From contig CAVQVT010000004.1 in the NCBI GenBank assembly GCA_963717255.1, forward strand, positions 75,381 to 139,380: DNA of 64,000 nt. Direction: 5' to 3'. Under the pieces are notes generated by a model. That model was not told the origin of the DNA and ran no database searches. It saw only the letters and a list, made by a program, of their open reading frames with translations. Source of the DNA: CAIYQJ01 sp963717255. GTDB taxonomy: Bacteria > Chloroflexota > Limnocylindria > Limnocylindrales > CSP1-4. The translations under genes were made by a program, and so were the position numbers. How positions within the stretch are numbered: position 1 is the stretch's first letter; each line of letters begins with the position of its first letter. Below are positions 18,048-28,634 of the stretch, piece by piece.

Positions 18048-18272
18048 TCACTTCGACCGTGACCAACCGATGATCAGAGCCCCGATCGCGACTGCGACTC
18101 CGGCGACGACGGCAGGCGGGATGGCGCGCACGAGCTCGGGGACGTCACGCGGCTCGACGCGAACCGTCGCCGGCCACGCACCCATGGCGCCGTCGAGAAC
18201 AACCGAAGTGCCCTCGATGCGCACCTTCTGCGGTGTGAACGGGAAGTCCCCGACGGGCGAAGTCACCCTCAT
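18048..18272 (-). CDS. Small single-pass membrane protein
   Basis: A 74-residue protein with a soluble N-terminal part (VGDFPFTPQKVRIEGTS) and a C-terminal transmembrane helix (about residues 50-70, AVVAGVAVAIGALIIGW) ending in basic residues. The ATG overlaps the predicted stop of the FAD oxidoreductase (ATGA). In related clusters this position can hold a DUF1667 protein, but this one has no cysteines and does not match. It may anchor the oxidoreductase pair to the membrane (inference). Confidence 0.6.
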   Translation of the reverse strand: MRVTSPVGDFPFTPQKVRIEGTSVVLDGAMGAWPATVRVEPRDVPELVRAIPPAVVAGVAVAIGALIIGWSRSK

Positions 18273-19065
18273 ACCATGGCTCCCTTCAGCGTCATCGCCA
18301 GCTCCCGTGCCGTCGCAGCGGACAGCGCGACCTTCGCCGCGACATCGGGTTCTGGCTCCTGAATGAACGTGACTCCAGACTTCACCGGCCAGCGCACCTG
18401 CGATGTTGCGGAGTGGCCGCGGGTCGGCGGCGAGCACGACGACGTCGCACGCGAGGTCCTGCCTGGCTGATCCGCAATCGACGGTCAGGTTCGTGACGCG
18501 GGGTCGACCCGTCGCGGCCACCGCTGTCCAATCGGCCCACCACTCATCCGCGTACGAGGGCCGCGTCAGCGTTCCCAGGTCCGACGACTGCGACATGCGC
18601 TCCACCGTCGTGAAGGAGGTCAGCCGCCTGCTCGCCCCAGCGCGTCACCCCGACGATCACAGCCCGACGGCCGAGCGGCGCACCCGCCTCAAGGAGGTGG
18701 ACGGCGACGAGGGCCGAGAAGATGCCGGCGCTCCGCGACCCGGCGATTTGCAGTTCGGCGCGGGTCGCCGGTCGATTGCCGGTGGCAACGACGATCCGAT
18801 CGTGCGGCAGCCAGCGGATGCTGCCGGGAGACGCGACCAGGAGCCTCTGAGCCTCCCAACGGAGCGCGGTCGTGCCGAGCAGGAACTCCACGCCCCTCGC
18901 GCGACAGTCGGCCGTGAGACGGCTCACCAGGCCGTCATCCCAGCCAGTCATCCCGCCGGTCGTGGGTAGTCGGTCGACCACCGTGACGTCGGCGGATGAT
19001 GACAGTTCGAGAGCAGCAGACAGCCCGGACGGACCAGCGCCGACCACGGCGATGCGGGTTCGCAT
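18269..19065 (-). CDS. FAD/NAD(P)-dependent oxidoreductase subunit, frameshifted
   Basis: A pyridine-nucleotide-disulfide-type flavoprotein of about 265 residues. The FAD site is IAVVGAGPSGLSAALEL and a second Rossmann motif is AVIVGVTRWGEQAADLL. The frame breaks near 18570-18600, where the sequence continues with WADWTAVAATGRPRVTNLTV, and again near 18370. It lies three bases after the GlpA-like gene. Partner flavoproteins of this type pass electrons from a dehydrogenase subunit to NAD or quinone. The role here is inferred from that arrangement. Confidence 0.7.
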
Positions 19066-19068
19066 CGT

Positions 19069-20568
19069 TCAGACTCCCAGCGTCGCCGTGTCGGTGACGC
19101 GAACGTCGCCCGGGCTGACGCCGTGCGCGAGCGAGCACATGAAGGCGACCCCGGCCATGCACACCGAGCCCTGGCATCGGCCGCCGGTCGCGTGGGTCCG
19201 CTTCCACACCCCCGCGATCGAAGTAGCGGGCAACGGGCTCTCCAGGCTGGCCGCGATCTCCGCGGCGCTCACCTGCTCACACACGCAGATGATCTGGCCG
19301 TAGCGAGGGTCGATCTCGGTGAGCCGTTCCGGCTCACGTTCGCCAAGGAGGCGGGGAACGGCAGGCAGTGACGTCACGGCGTCCGGGCGGTCATGCGCGT
19401 CGAGGCCGGCCGTGCGGAGGAGCTCGAGGACCATGTCCGCGATCGCGGGCGACGCGCTCACGCCAGTCGACCGGTTCGTGGCGTGAAGCAGGTTGGGCAC
19501 TTGGCTGTCGAAGCGACAGCGGGCCATCTCCTCGCTCACGGGACGATTGGACGCATACGTCTTGATCGCGTAGTCGAGAGAGACGGAAGGCACCAGGCGC
19601 GTGGCCCTCTCAAGCACGTGTTCCAGGATCTTGCCGTGAGTGTCGACGTCGTCCGGTTCCATGCCCTCCTCGACGGACGGCCCGATGATCGCGGTCCCGC
19701 TGGTCGTTGGGACAACGTGGATGCCCTTCGTGTCGGCGCCCGGGGCGGCGAAGATGATGTGCTTCATCCGGGATCCGAATTCGCGATCAAGGACCCAGTA
19801 CTCGCCGCGGCGAGGGAACGTGCGGAACGTCTCTCCGCCCGCCAGCGCGCTCACCGTCCCGATGCCGAGTCCCGCCGCGTTGATGACGAACCTCGCCTCG
19901 ATCCTGCGGGTCGGGGTCCACACGGCCGTCAGTCGTCCTGCCTGATGTTCGCAGCCGACCAGCGGGGACGACAGATATACGGGCGCGCCATTGCGCACCG
20001 CGAGTTCCGCGTAGGCGATGGTGAGCCGCATCGGATCGATGATCCCCTCGTCGGGGAAGTAGACCGCTCCTAGGCAGGCCTCGGACACCAGGGGCTCCAG
20101 GTCACGAGCCTCGGACACGGAGAGGAAGTCAGCACGTACGCCACAGCCGTGCGCCTCCTCCATCACGGTCGAGAGATTGGCGAGTTCGACCTCGTCGAGC
20201 GCGGCCATGACCGCGCCGACCCGCGAATACGGGACATCGAGGCGGCGGCACAATTCGTCCCAGCGTGGATAGCTCGCAGTCACCAGGTCGGCGTTCAGCG
20301 TGCCCGGAGCCGAGTAGTACGCGGAGGTGATCCCCGCGTTGCCTTTGCTCGCACCCTCGGCGACGTCTGCTGCGGCCTCAATGAGGCAGACACTCGCGCT
20401 CGTCTGGGAGAGCCGCGCCGCGATCGCTGTGCCGATAACGCCCCCGCCGACGACCACAACGTCAAAACGGCATTCCGGGCCGGCGTCGGCAATCCTTGAC
20501 GCGGCCCGAGACGCCCGGAAACCGATTCTAGACAAGTACGACCTCCACTCCCGCCGCCCTGACAGCAT
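19069..20568 (-). CDS. GlpA-like FAD-dependent dehydrogenase with BFD [2Fe-2S] domain
   Basis: A DAO/glycerol-3-phosphate-dehydrogenase-like flavoprotein, up to 499 residues and intact. The FAD-binding motif is VVVVGGGVIGTAIAARL. A C-terminal BFD-type cluster domain has cysteines in IICVCEQ and GGRCQGSVCM. Such enzymes oxidise glycerol-3-phosphate or similar polyol phosphates. Together with the small FAD subunit and the FGGY kinase it suggests oxidation of a phosphorylated polyol. The ATG at 20568 lies inside the DeoR frame; a TTG at 20535, also overlapping that stop, is an equally possible start. Confidence 0.85.
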   Translation of the reverse strand: MLSGRREWRSYLSRIGFRASRAASRIADAGPECRFDVVVVGGGVIGTAIAARLSQTSASVCLIEAAADVAEGASKGNAGITSAYYSAPGTLNADLVTASYPRWDELCRRLDVPYSRVGAVMAALDEVELANLSTVMEEAHGCGVRADFLSVSEARDLEPLVSEACLGAVYFPDEGIIDPMRLTIAYAELAVRNGAPVYLSSPLVGCEHQAGRLTAVWTPTRRIEARFVINAAGLGIGTVSALAGGETFRTFPRRGEYWVLDREFGSRMKHIIFAAPGADTKGIHVVPTTSGTAIIGPSVEEGMEPDDVDTHGKILEHVLERATRLVPSVSLDYAIKTYASNRPVSEEMARCRFDSQVPNLLHATNRSTGVSASPAIADMVLELLRTAGLDAHDRPDAVTSLPAVPRLLGEREPERLTEIDPRYGQIICVCEQVSAAEIAASLESPLPATSIAGVWKRTHATGGRCQGSVCMAGVAFMCSLAHGVSPGDVRVTDTATLGV

Positions 20569-21357
20569 CGATCTCTTCCGGATCGGCGTCGGTATCTGTG
20601 ATGAGGACGTCGACGGCCGAGATGGGCGCGATGCGGGAGAAGCCCACGCGCCCGATCTTGGTGGAGTCCACGACGACGATGCCTCGACCAGCGTGCGCGA
20701 GCATCGCTTCGTCGACCTCGGCGACCAGCTGGTTCGGTGTTGTCACGCCGGCCTCTGCGCTCACGCCGTCGCAGCCGATGACTGCAACGTCCGCCCGTAT
20801 CCGCTGCAGCGCGGCGATCGTCTGCGGCCCGACGCACGCGTGGTGATCCGGGAGATACAGCCCCCCGAGGTCGATCAGGTGGATGCGCTCCCACCCGGCC
20901 ACCTCTTCGATGACCGCGGCTGAGTTCGTGACGACCGTGACTGTGAGCGGACACTCGGAGAGATCGCTGCGGCGACGTGAGCGGCGGTCGTGCCAGGCGA
21001 CAGGAACGCGCTCGTCCCCGGTCCGATCAGGGCAGCGGCGGCGGCCGCGATCCGTCGCTTCTCCTCAAGGCGCACTTGGGAGGCGAAATGGTAGCCACGG
21101 GTCGGGGGTTGCGGCCCCGAATGGCTGACCGCCCCACCACGGACGCGCGTCAGGAGGCCGCTCGCTTCCAACGAGATCAGGTCGCGCCTCACTGAGGCCT
21201 CAGTGATCTCGAACCGAGCGGCCAGCGCCTTGACATCCATGAACTCGTGCTGGTCGAGCAGGCGAAGGATGTCCGCTCGCCGCTCACGAACGCCGGACGT
21301 GCCCGCGAGCGCACGCGCCAAGCCATCGTCAATCACGAGCATGACTCCCTCGATCAT
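20528..21357 (-). CDS. DeoR-family transcriptional regulator, frameshifted
   Basis: A DeoR-type repressor with an N-terminal helix-turn-helix (RRADILRLLDQ ... ITEASVRRDLISLEASGLL) and a C-terminal sugar-phosphate-binding domain (GCDGVSAEAGVTTP, ADVLITDTDAD). The frame breaks near 20955; after correction VTVVTNSAAVIEEVAGWERIHLIDLGG is read across the break. Starts at 21357 or 21342 are both possible. It sits inside the operon it probably controls. A candidate operator is the 12-bp palindrome at 28372. Confidence 0.78.
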
Positions 21358-21506
21358 CCCGAGACTAGGGGTGCCCGTCGCCAGCGCCCGAAGCAACCGG
21401 CGGTGGCACCCACGGAACGGGCGCCTTCGGTGTCGATGGAGCGGTCCAATCGTCGACCGGTTGGTTGCCGTTTCCGGCCAGAAGTGCGCGTGTCGAGTCC
21501 CCTTCG

Positions 21507-22587
21507 TCAGGCAAGGGAACCGTCCCCTAGCACGCGCCGGCCCGTCTCTCGGTCGAAGAACTGCAGGCCTCGTGGATCGAGCGTGACACCGATCGGCGCG
21601 CCGGGCGCAAAGTGCGCCATGCCCTGCACGCGGGATTGATAGCACCTGCCCCCAGCCGACGGTCACATAGGTCATCGATCCGAGGGGTTGCGTGACCAGG
21701 ATGGTCGCCTTCGTTCCTTCCTCGCCGAGTCGGATGTGCTCCGGTCGGACCCCCAGATCGATCGCGCGGTCCGTACGGGGGGCCGCGCTCTCCGGCACGG
21801 GAAGGCGCACGTCATCGATGCTGTAGAAGAGCGAGTCGTCCTCGCGTACGAGCTCGCCGGACAAGATATCCATCTGAGGGCTACCGATGAACCTGGCCAC
21901 ATACCGCGACACGGGCTGCGCATAGACTTCGTCCGGCGTCCCCACCTGCTCCACGTGCCCTTCGCGCATGATCGCCACGCGATCGGAAAGCGACAGAGCC
22001 TCCTCCTGATCGTGAGTGACGAAGAGGACGTGATCCCCAGTCTCTGATGAAGTTCCTTGACCTCGATCCGCATCTTCACGCGGAGCGCCGCATCGAGATT
22101 CTAGAATGGCTCGTCAAAGAGGAAGACACTGGGCTCCCGTATGACGGCTCTTCCGAGCGCGACGCGCTGCTGCTGGCCGCCAGACAGCTGCCGAGGCAGT
22201 CGATCGAGAACCTGTGACAGCTCCAACGTGGCGGCCACCTGGGCGACTCGCTGTTCGAATTTCCGCTTTCGGGCGCTTGCGGAGCCGCAGGGTGAACCCG
22301 ATGTTGTCGGCCACGGTCATGTGGGGATACAAGGCGTAGTTCTGGAAGACCATCGCGACATCGCGCTCGAACGGGGTCAGGTCGTTCACGACCTTGCCGC
22401 CCATGAGGATCTGGCCGCTTGTCAGGTCATCGAGACCGGCGATCAGGTTGAGCGTGGTCGTCTTCCCGCACCCTGACGGTCCAAGAAGCGTCACGAACTC
22501 CCCGTCCGCGATGTAGAGGTCGACGTTGGAGCATGCCTCGACGGCGCCGAAGCGCTTCGTGACTCCGACAAGTTGGACGTCGGCCAT
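21507..22587 (-). CDS. Sugar ABC transporter ATPase (UgpC/MsmK type), frameshifted
   Basis: A carbohydrate ATPase of about 360 residues with Walker A GPSGCGKTT, Q-loop VFQNYALYPHMTVADN, and C-terminal TOBE/MOI segments (FIGSPQMDILSGEL, DLGVRPEHIRLGEEGT). The middle and the end are split by several single-base frameshifts (near 22280, 22050-22110 and 21620-21650). The conserved signature around LSGGQQQRVALGR is present in the DNA but in another frame. The start ATG overlaps the permease stop by one base (TGATG). Confidence 0.75.
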
Positions 22588-23428
22588 CAGCCCTTCACCG
22601 CACCTTCGACGAAACCCTTCATGACGTACTTCCGGAAGACGATGGCGAGCACCACGACCGGGATGCTGGCCAGAACGGCCGCGGCGACCATCTGCCCGTA
22701 CAAGGACACGTACTGCCCGGAGAACTCGGCCACGACGACCGGAGCCGTCTTCGCATTGCTGTGGGTCAGGATCACGGCGAAGAAGAACTCGTTCCACGCC
22801 TCGATGAACGCGAAGACGCCAGCCGCGAAGAGCGGCGGGATGGAGATCGGGAGAACGATCATGCGGAAGGTCTGCAGGGTGCTCGCCCCGTCCACGGCCG
22901 CCGCGCGTTCCAGCTCCCGGGGGACTGCGTCGAAGAAGCCTTTGAGCACCCAGATGACGATCGGGAGCACGAACGACAGGTAGACGATGACGAGGCCGAC
23001 CTGCGTGTCGGTAAGCCCGACGCGACTGAGCACGATGAAGAGCGGAATGATGATGACGATGCCGGGGAACATCTGAGTCATCAGGACCAGAAGGAGCAGG
23101 GTGTCCGCGCGAGGTACGCCCAGACGCGACAGGGCGTACGCCGCCATGGACCCGATCACGAGGGCGATCGATGCCGTGAACGTGGCGACGATCGCCGAGT
23201 TGACGAGTCCATGCGCGAGGTCACGGCCCGATCCCAGGACTGCCGAGTAATTGTCGAGCGTGAAGTTGGACAGCGAAAGATCAGGAGGCGTGGACGTGAG
23301 TGCGCTCTGGGGCAGCAGGCTCGAGATGACTGCCCAGGCGATCGGCGCAAGCGTCCAGACCACGAAGAAGACGGCTGCGACAGCAAGAAGGACGCGCGAG
23401 GTGACCCGACGGACCTTGCGACGGTCAT
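22587..23428 (-). CDS. Carbohydrate ABC permease (MalG/UgpE type)
   Basis: About 280 residues, six transmembrane segments, and the EAA loop motif ELERAAAVDGASTLQTFRMI typical of CUT1-family inner-membrane permeases. The ATG at 23428 overlaps the stop of the first permease (ATGA). The frame is disturbed in the first few codons, so VRRVTSRVLLAVAAVFFVVW is only read after a one-base correction. From 23363 downward the frame is intact. Confidence 0.82.
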
Positions 23429-24367
23429 GCCCGCGCCTCCCTCATCCCGAGGGTCGGACGGAACAACCTCGTGTATGCGAACGCGAGAGCGAACATGAGC
23501 AGGAAGAGGATGTCTGCGATCGCGGCGCCGTATCCGATGTCGCCGAACTGGAAAGTGACCCGGTAGGCGAAGAAGTTGAGCAGGACGGTCGAGTTCGATG
23601 GCCCGCCCCGAGTAAGCACGTACACAAGGTCGAACGACTTGAGCGCCCAGATCGACTGAAGGACCACACAGATGAGGATGGTCGACTTCAGCTGCGGCAG
23701 CGTCACATAGCGGAACGTCTGCCACGGACCGGCCCCGTCAAGCCGAGCCGCGCGATACAAGATGGGCGGCACGTTCTGCAGGCCAGCCAGCATCAGGAGC
23801 TATGAACGGGATCTCCTTCCAGATCTCCGCTAGCAGGAGCGCATTGAGCGCCGTGGAGGCATCGCCCAGCCAGACCACAGGCTGGTCGATGACCCCGAGC
23901 CAAAGGAGAATTCGGTTGAGCATCCCGTAGCTCGCGTTTGTAGATCCACTTCCATAGAATGGCGTTCGCGACCGGCGCAAGCGCCCAAGGGACCAGCAGC
24001 ACGACCCGAAGGGATCGAGTGCCGAGCCACGAGCGGGTGATTTAGGGAGCAGGCCGAACGCTAGCCCGACCAGGACGACACCCGCGACCTCGACGACCAT
24101 CCAGTACACGGAGTTGCGCAGTGCCGTGGCGAAGACCGGGTCCGAGGCGAGCCGGACGTAGTTGTCCAGACCCACCCAGTTGCCGACCAGCACACCCGTG
24201 GCCGTATCGACCTCCTGGAGTGACAGGAGGAGCGAAGCCACGATCGGCAGGGCGAGCACCAGGAGAAGGACGACGATGGCGGGCAGGACGAGGAACGCCC
24301 CGGCTCGCCGTCGCCGTGCGACGTAGCCCTTGCCCCCGTGCGAGGGCGCGGAGGCAAGGGTAGTCAC
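23425..24367 (-). CDS. Carbohydrate ABC permease (MalF/UgpA type), frameshifted
   Basis: The first permease of the CUT1 importer. The N-terminal cytoplasmic tail and first helix read GAFLVLPAIVVLLLVLALP. The EAA loop AARLDGAGPWQTFRYVTLPQ and the C-terminal helix are also clear. At least three one-base frameshifts interrupt it between about 23800 and 24050. The GTG at 24367 has a TGAGG sequence upstream. It is coupled to the second permease by ATGA. Confidence 0.75.
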
Positions 24368-24411
24368 CGCAGCCTCACGACTGAGTACGCGCCGTCCTTC
24401 AGACGGACACG

Positions 24412-25775
24412 TCACTGCCGCTTCTTGATGATTGCTCCCGCCTGGTCCGAGGCGTCCTGCATGGCCTGCTTCGCTGACTTCTCGCCCTTCACCGCCTTCT
24501 GGACCTCATTCCCGATCGCCGACGTGACCTCGATGTAGTCCGGCGTGACGAAGCTGTCGTAGGGGGCCTTGGCTTGCTCGGCGACGACCCCCGAGTTCGG
24601 TGCGGCCTTCTGGACCCCGGGTTGGCCAAGGCGGTCTTCGAGACGGGCAGCCAGCCGGTGTCGATCAGCTGACGCTTCTGGGTCGCTGGGTCAAGGTAGA
24701 ACTCGATGAGCTTTGCCGAGAGCTCGGGGTGTTTCGCGGCTTTCGCGATTCCCCATGTGTCCAGACCATCGACCGACGCCGTGCCAGCCGCACCCGGAGG
24801 GATGATGGCGGAGCCCAGCTGCCCGACGATCTTCGACTGGGCCGGGTCATTCGCCGGCATCCACATGAATGGCCAGTTGAGCATCATCGAGGCCTTGCCG
24901 GACGTGAACACGTTGGTCGTGTCGGCGATGCCTACATAGGAGATCGCTCCCGGCTCCGTGTACGGCCAGAGGTCGACCAGAAGCTGCACGGCGTCCACTC
25001 CCGCCGGGGTGTTGAACGCCGGCATCCCGTCGGACCCGTACATCGTGCCGCCGGCCTCCTGAGGAAGACCATCCAGAGGTTCGCGGTTCCGCCGATGCCC
25101 TCCGGTGCGCCATAGTTGAGCACCCACCCGTACTGGTCGCCGGTCGTGAGTTCCTTCGCATAGCGGATGAGGTCATCCCAGGACTTCGGCGGCTCCGTGA
25201 AGCCGGCCTTGGCGAAGTGCGCCGTGTTGTAGAAGAGGGTCAGGATGGACAGGTCCATGCTGACGCCTTTGAGTTTCCCGTCCCACGTCACGCCCTTGAA
25301 GCTCGACGGGGGCAAGTCGTCGATCAGGCTCTGCGGCAGGAGCTCCTTGAGATCGAGGAGCGAGTCGGCGAACTCAGGCACGGCGCCATCGGTGAAGACC
25401 ACGTCCCACGGAGGGTTCCCGGACGCGAACGCTGTGGCAAGTTTGTCGTGCCACTGGGCGTAGGGGACGGCCTCGTAGACGACCTTCGCGCCGTTGTCGG
25501 ACTGCCACTTCGCGAACTCGTCCAAGCTGAACTCCGCCACTCCCGGCGGCGCCGGATCCGGCGGCTGCAGGGCGACGACCTTGAGTTCCACGGTGCCGGC
25601 CGCCGCCGACGCGGCCGCTGTTGCATCCTGGCGCTGCGGTCGAGCCAGGGCTGCACGCGGCCAAGAGGGCGGGAAGACCGCCCACGGCCATGCCCGCGGC
25701 CCCAACCGCCGCCGTGCGCCTCATGAAGGCGCGCCGTGACAGCTGGTTCGTCGCTTCGCTTTGATGCTCGCCCAT
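24412..25775 (-). CDS. Extracellular sugar-binding lipoprotein (SBP family 1), frameshifted
   Basis: A solute-binding protein of about 450 residues for the adjacent importer. The N terminus has a twin-arginine signal (SRRAFMRR) followed by the lipobox ALLAAC, so it should be exported folded and lipid-anchored outside the membrane. Family stretches are VAEFSLDEFAKWQ, SWDDLIRYAKELT and ADTTNVFTSGKASMMLNWP. Single-base frameshifts occur near 25650, 25060 and 24615. The ATG at 25775 has a GGGAGG-like ribosome site. Confidence 0.78.
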
Positions 25776-25997
25776 GGTTCCGCCTCCCGTTGGGTTCCAA
25801 CTCCCTATGACCACGCTCGGCGCTTCCACCAATGGCCTGCCTGCGGGACTTCGACTCCGACGGCGTCGGCTCGGCTGCTCCCACCCGCGGAAGCCCCATC
25901 CTCTACACGGCCGATGAGTACGACGGGTCTGATCGTCGCCCCGCGTCACCCACCTAGGCCCCTGGCAGGCCGCCGCGAGGGCAAAGCCATCGTATGC

Positions 25998-27541
25998 CTA
26001 CACCCTCCATTCAGTGCCCTCAACAGGGGACGATGCGGTGTCGAAGGCCTCGAAGAGACGAGCGCGGACGCGCTCCCAGTCTGCGTAGAGCTGCTGGTAT
26101 CGAGAATGGCTCGCCGGGTCAGGCTCGAACGATTCGCCATACTCGACGAGTGCGGCTACTCCTTCGGCCGCCGTGGCGTACACACCGTAGGCCTGACCGG
26201 CGAGGATCGCCGCGCCGAGCGCCCCGCCCTCGGCTGTGCGTGTCGTCCGGAAGCCGCGACCCAGCACATCGGCCTTGATCTGATTCCAGACCAGCTCCGC
26301 GACTCCCCGTCGACCATGGTGATCGAGCGGACCTCGCGCCCGGGCCGGTGGATGATCTCGGCGAAGCCGGGATAGAGGTAGGCCGCGGCCTCCAGGATGG
26401 CCCGGACGAAATGCCGACGTTCATGGCCCAAGCGGACGCCAAAGAACACACCGCTGGCGTTCGGGTTCGGGTGTGGCAGGCTCGCGGTCATGACGTACGG
26501 AAAGAACATCAGTCCCTCCGCGCCGGCCGAGACACCCGAAGCCTCGTCGATCAGCTCCTGATACGAGCGGGTGGTCCCTGTCGCGTCCGAGATTCCCGCA
26601 AAGGCGTCGCGGAACCACTTGAGCGGAATCCCGGTGCCCAGTCCCGCCAGCTCATATAGGTACTCATCGCCCACGACGTGCGCGACGAGGCACATTTCGC
26701 GAGCGGGATCGGGGGAGGGCTCGTCGACGACTACACGCCAGGACATCGTTGAGGCTGTGCTGATGCTGACGGCGCCCGGTTCGATAACGCCGCAGGCGAG
26801 CGTGGCTGCCTGATCGTCCCCGCCTCCAGCCGCCAAAATCGTCCCGGGAGCCAGGCCGAGGATCGCGGCCGCTTCGGAGGTCAGGGCGCCACGCGCCTCC
26901 CACGGTCGGTAACGCACTGGCGCGAACATCCCCGGGTCGAGTCCGGCCGCTCGGCACAGCTCTTCGGACCAGTCGCCCGTCCGCCAATCATTCAGGAGGC
27001 TGCGTGAAGGGCTCGTGAGGTCCGTGGCGATCTCGCCGGTGAGCCGGTACGCCAGGTAGTCTTTCGGCGGGACGGCGTGGCGCACGCGACGCCAAGCGCC
27101 GGGTAGGTGCCTGCGCGTCCAGGCGAGGTTCGGCAGAACCAAGCCGTACGCCGGCGGAAACCCGCTGACCTCCGCGATGCGCTCGCGCCCGACCCTGTCG
27201 AAGAGCTCCTCCGTCTCGCCAGGGTCGCGTCGGTCGCTCCAGTGAATCGACGGGGTGACGACGGCGCCCGACGCGTCCAGCAGCACCGCCGGGTCGCGCT
27301 GCCCGACGAGACAGAGCGCGCCCACCTCGGCAGGGTCGACTTGGGCATCTCGAACGAGCAGCCGGACGGCCTCGATGAGCGACCGGTACCAGTCTTCAGG
27401 GTCGTTCTCCGACCAGCCCGGCCGCGGATGGTACATCGGGTACGCGCATTCGGCGACCGCAAGCACACCCTGCCGTGGGTGCACGAGGACTGCCTTCAGC
27501 GCGGACGTTCCGAGGTCCGCTCCGATCAGATAGGCGGTCAC
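25998..27541 (-). CDS. FGGY-family carbohydrate kinase (xylulokinase-like)
   Basis: A kinase of about 512 residues, FGGY fold. The N-terminal ATP motif is LIGADLGTSALKAVL and the catalytic base region is AAGGGDDQAATLACG. The C-terminal domain contains GALGAAILAGQAYGVY. One frameshift near 26290-26310 separates ITMVDG from the last 95 residues. It should phosphorylate a ketose or polyol entering through the adjacent importer. It lies 16 bases after the aldolase gene. Confidence 0.82.
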
Positions 27542-27557
27542 GTCCGCGTCGCCACCA

Positions 27558-28277
27558 TCACGGAGTCAGAACGCCCTCACCGCTGCCGCGCCGCTCAGAC
27601 CAGCGCCCCTGCCGGGACTCGATCAGCCCACTGAGAGAGCCAGTCGTTGCGGACCACGCCACCTCGGATTCGGGCAGAACCGGCACCTCGACCCCGAACT
27701 GACGAGCGCGGAGGTACACCAGCGCCGCGCCCTCCGTGACGGACGCCGTGAAGAACGCGTGCGAGAGGTCAGCGCCGATCGCGAGCAGCCCGTGGTGCCG
27801 CAGGAAGCACACGCTGCGGTCTCGCATGCCTCGGCCGTGAGATCGGCCATCTCTGCGGTCGCCGGTCGTGAGTACGGAGCCGTGACCACGTCGCCGCCTG
27901 ATGCCTCGACGAACCCGGTGAGTCGGGGGGAGCGTCCAGCCCATGACCGCCATCACCATCGCGGCCGGGCTGTGGGTATGGATGACTGCGCCGACTTCCG
28001 GTCGCCGCGCATAGATGAGCGTGTGCATCGGGAACTCGGACGTCGGCTTGCGACGTCCGTCAACGACCTCGCCGCCTGTCGTGGCGACGCAGATGTCATC
28101 GAGCTCGAGTGCGTCGTACGGGAAGTTCGTCGGGGTCACCGCGAAGAGATTCGGCTCCTCTGCCACCCGACAACTGATGTTGCCAGCCGTGCTGTAGCCC
28201 AAGTGCTCGGCTTGAAGTCGGCGGCAGTAGTCGAGCACCTCCTGACGCGCTCGCTCCCAGGACTCAGGATTGGCCAT
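27558..28277 (-). CDS. Class II (fuculose-phosphate type) aldolase, frameshifted
   Basis: An aldolase/epimerase of about 240 residues of the FucA/AraD family. The N-terminal motif is STAGNISCRV. The zinc-site histidines are in AVIHTHSPAAMVM, and the third is in LRHHGLLAIG. Two frameshifts near 27925 and 27835 cancel each other, so both ends are in the same frame while the middle (VTAPYSRPATAEMADLT) is read only in another frame. It is the first gene of the minus-strand operon, with the promoter region at 28372-28440. Confidence 0.82.
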   Translation of the reverse strand: MANPESWERARQEVLDYCRRLQAEHLGYSTAGNISCRVAEEPNLFAVTPTNFPYDALELDDICVATTGGEVVDGRRKPTSEFPMHTLIYARRPEVGAVIHTHSPAAMVMAVMGWTLPPTHRVRRGIRRRRGHGSVLTTGDRRDGRSHGRGMRDRSVCFLRHHGLLAIGADLSHAFFTASVTEGAALVYLRARQFGVEVPVLPESEVAWSATTGSLSGLIESRQGRWSERRGSGEGVLTP

Positions 28278-28371
28278 CGATGCGATCTCCTATCTGCGAC
28301 GGGGTGACGGACGGGTCATCCCGTCAACAAGGGCGCGTGGCATGCGGGCACATATGGCTGAACATCTCGTC

Positions 28372-28440
28372 CAGTCCGGACTGTGCGCGGAAGTCTATCG
28401 TTATATGGTCGAAACTAGTCCCAATATCATTCGATGTCAA
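28372..28440 (-). promoter_or_regulatory. Promoter and palindrome of the island operon
   Basis: On the minus strand TTGACA (28440-28435) is followed after 17 bases by TAGTTT (28417-28412). Downstream of the expected start lies a perfect 12-bp palindrome, CAGTCCGGACTG (28372-28383), a candidate operator for the DeoR regulator. The gap 28278-28634 between the divergent aldolase and aldehyde dehydrogenase genes is the most AT-rich part of this region and contains no gene. Confidence 0.5.
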
Positions 28441-28634
28441 ACCCAGTTCGTGCGTATAGTTGCCGCGGGTAGTCCGAAGGCGCGGGTGTCACTTCCACGC
28501 GCAGTGACGCGTCACTGCGTCGGCCTCACTGTCCCACGTGGGCCGACGGATCGGAACTGAGTCCGCAGGATCACCCGAAGCGCCGCCCAACGACTCTCCC
28601 GGGCGGCCAACGTGGCTGAGAGCGAGGTGTCGCA

